62,938 nucleotides of DNA from Gammaproteobacteria bacterium (lineage in GTDB: Bacteria; Pseudomonadota; Gammaproteobacteria; Eutrophobiales; Eutrophobiaceae), in assembly GCA_022826885.1 (NCBI GenBank), contig JAJDUB010000026.1, positions 1-62,938 of the forward strand, in the 5' to 3' direction. Shown here piece after piece: positions 61,912 through 62,938 of this stretch (the first letter of the stretch is position 1; each line of letters opens with the position of its first letter). The notes under the pieces are model-generated. The model saw nothing but the letters and a program-made list of their open reading frames with translations, was not told where the DNA came from and did no database searches. A program made the position numbers and the translations under genes.

Positions 61912-62865
61912 ATGAGAATATTACTTTTACTATTGAGCATTTGCATCCTGTCTGTTCCCGTTCAGGCAGAGGACGATGAAAACCAGCCGGCATGGCAGTG
62001 GTCGGCTGAAAAAATCAATGCGACGGTCAACAAAATCAGGGCCGGGCAGGATTTACAACCGGCGCAATGGCCTGACGGCAACAGGATCGCGGTCCTGTTT
62101 TCCTTTGATGCCGATAATGAAACGAATACGTTGTCGAGAGGCGGCTCGCCCGATCCCCTGCTCCTGTCCATGGAGCAGTACGGCGCCAGAAAAGGCCTGC
62201 AACGTATCCTTGCTTTGCTGGACCGCCACGAGGTGCCGGCAACCTTTTTTATCCCCGCGGTGAGCCTGCAGCTTGCGCCCGAAATGGCCGGCTTGATCAA
62301 GCAATCCGGCCGACATGAATTCGCCGTGCACGGCTGGATCCACGCAAGTGTCACCGGAATGACGAGAGAACAGGAAAAAAGCATCATCCGGAAATCCAGG
62401 GATTACCTGGAGAGCCAAACGGGTGAGCGGCCGGTTGGATATCGTGCGCCTTTTGGTGTTTACAGTGAAAATACACACTCCATCCTGGAAGAACTGGGTT
62501 TTCTCTATGACAGCGGACTCGCAGCCGATGACAGTCCCCACGCACTCACCGTCAACGGCGAGCCGATACAATTAATCGAGCTGCCGGGTAATGTCAATTT
62601 CGAAGATTCAGTGCTGGATCCGATGAATACCTTTACTGCCGGACTTGTTACTTCCCATGACCTGCTTCAATCCTTCAAGGACGGCTTCGATACCTTGTAT
62701 GCAGAAGGCACCATGATGCTGTTTATTCTGCATCCCCATATATCAGGTCGGGCGTCCAGAATTGGCATATATGACAAGTTGATCAAATACATGAAACAGC
62801 ACGAAGGCGTATGGTTTGCAACTCACAGGCAGGCTGCAGAATACGTATCCGCGTTACAAAAATAG
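61912..62865 (+). CDS. Exported polysaccharide deacetylase-fold protein
   Basis: A 317-residue protein with signal peptide (MRILLLLLSICILSVPVQA) and a NodB-like domain. Motif 1 is VLFSFDADNETNTL, motif 2 HEFAVHGWIHASVTG, motif 3 YRAPFGVYSENTHS, and the late LHPHISGRASRI. SFDAD, rather than the TFDDG of chitin deacetylases, resembles HpPgdA/PuuE, a subgroup that also includes cyclic-imide and allantoin hydrolases. Its substrate may therefore be a ring amide rather than a sugar. Preceded by AGGA before the ATG and last gene in the run after MmgE/PrpD. Confidence 0.87.
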   Translation: MRILLLLLSICILSVPVQAEDDENQPAWQWSAEKINATVNKIRAGQDLQPAQWPDGNRIAVLFSFDADNETNTLSRGGSPDPLLLSMEQYGARKGLQRILALLDRHEVPATFFIPAVSLQLAPEMAGLIKQSGRHEFAVHGWIHASVTGMTREQEKSIIRKSRDYLESQTGERPVGYRAPFGVYSENTHSILEELGFLYDSGLAADDSPHALTVNGEPIQLIELPGNVNFEDSVLDPMNTFTAGLVTSHDLLQSFKDGFDTLYAEGTMMLFILHPHISGRASRIGIYDKLIKYMKQHEGVWFATHRQAAEYVSALQK

Positions 62866-62904
62866 CTCCCACATTCCAACCTTGCTGTTTTTTATTTCCA
62901 GAAT

Positions 62905-62932
62905 CAGTCGAGCGAGACTAATCGCTCGACTG
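62905..62932 (+). terminator. Hairpin after the deacetylase gene
   Basis: CAGTCGAGCGA and TCGCTCGACTG form a perfect 11-bp stem with a six-base loop (GACTAA). No T-run follows within the window, so it may be a terminator or part of a repeat or element that continues past the edge. Confidence 0.55.
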
Positions 62933-62938
62933 GTTGAT

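Overview
The window reads as chromosomal DNA of a gammaproteobacterium, probably free-living and aquatic (the lifestyle is inference; there is no 16S gene here). A conserved backbone runs through it: lpxH, cysS and a tRNA cluster, then tig-clpP-clpX-lon, ppiD, fabI and a Yej/Opp-type peptide transporter. As I recall, Pseudomonas and relatives share this order, but carry hupB between lon and ppiD, and folD next to cysS. Neither is present at those places here.

Layout. 1-5.7 kb: peptide/microcin-C-type ABC importer. 5.8-9.8 kb: fabI, a DAACS symporter and ppiD. 10-13 kb: an insertion between lon and ppiD, with an NCS2 permease carrying an ATPase-like tail and a winged-helix/ATPase/STAS-like regulator behind six TTGTCAA sites. 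13.1-19.4 kb: tRNA-Asp and tRNA-Val, an antitoxin-like short ORF, lon, clpX, clpP, tig and tRNA-Leu. 19.4-25.7 kb: an accessory block (NfeD protease plus slipin, methyltransferase, GMC oxidoreductase, nucleotidyltransferase pair). 25.8-30.9 kb: tRNA-Lys/His/Arg/Pro, cysS, lpxH, ampDE, nadC. 30.9-34.7 kb: a MoxYX-like two-component system beside fchA and mtdA, a C1-tetrahydrofolate pair that can replace FolD. 35-41 kb: a TonB receptor with a long Asp/His repeat, folE, a DAO oxidoreductase and an outer-membrane barrel.

41.1-51.3 kb holds the most unusual locus, eight minus-strand genes: a diheme cytochrome c, a NapA-like Tat-exported molybdoenzyme, two sets of NapG/NapH-like iron-sulfur proteins, a FixH-like membrane-anchored protein, and a DUF255 thioredoxin protein fused to a DsbD-alpha-like domain. 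No napB, napC or napD is seen. 51.6-53.9 kb: an amidinotransferase-fold enzyme coupled to an M20 carbamoylase-like hydrolase, likely a guanidino/ureido route. 53.9-62.9 kb: a catabolic region with TetR, MDR reductase and GPH transporter on one strand, and TonB receptor, membrane transporter, MmgE/PrpD and polysaccharide deacetylase on the other.

Several families of palindromic REP-like repeats are scattered through the window. The most frequent is a 43-bp palindrome starting GGGGTCAGAGTAA (eight full copies and one half), placed at gene boundaries, once inside a signal-peptide coding region and once supplying a stop codon. All functions are from reading the sequence; no database search was made.
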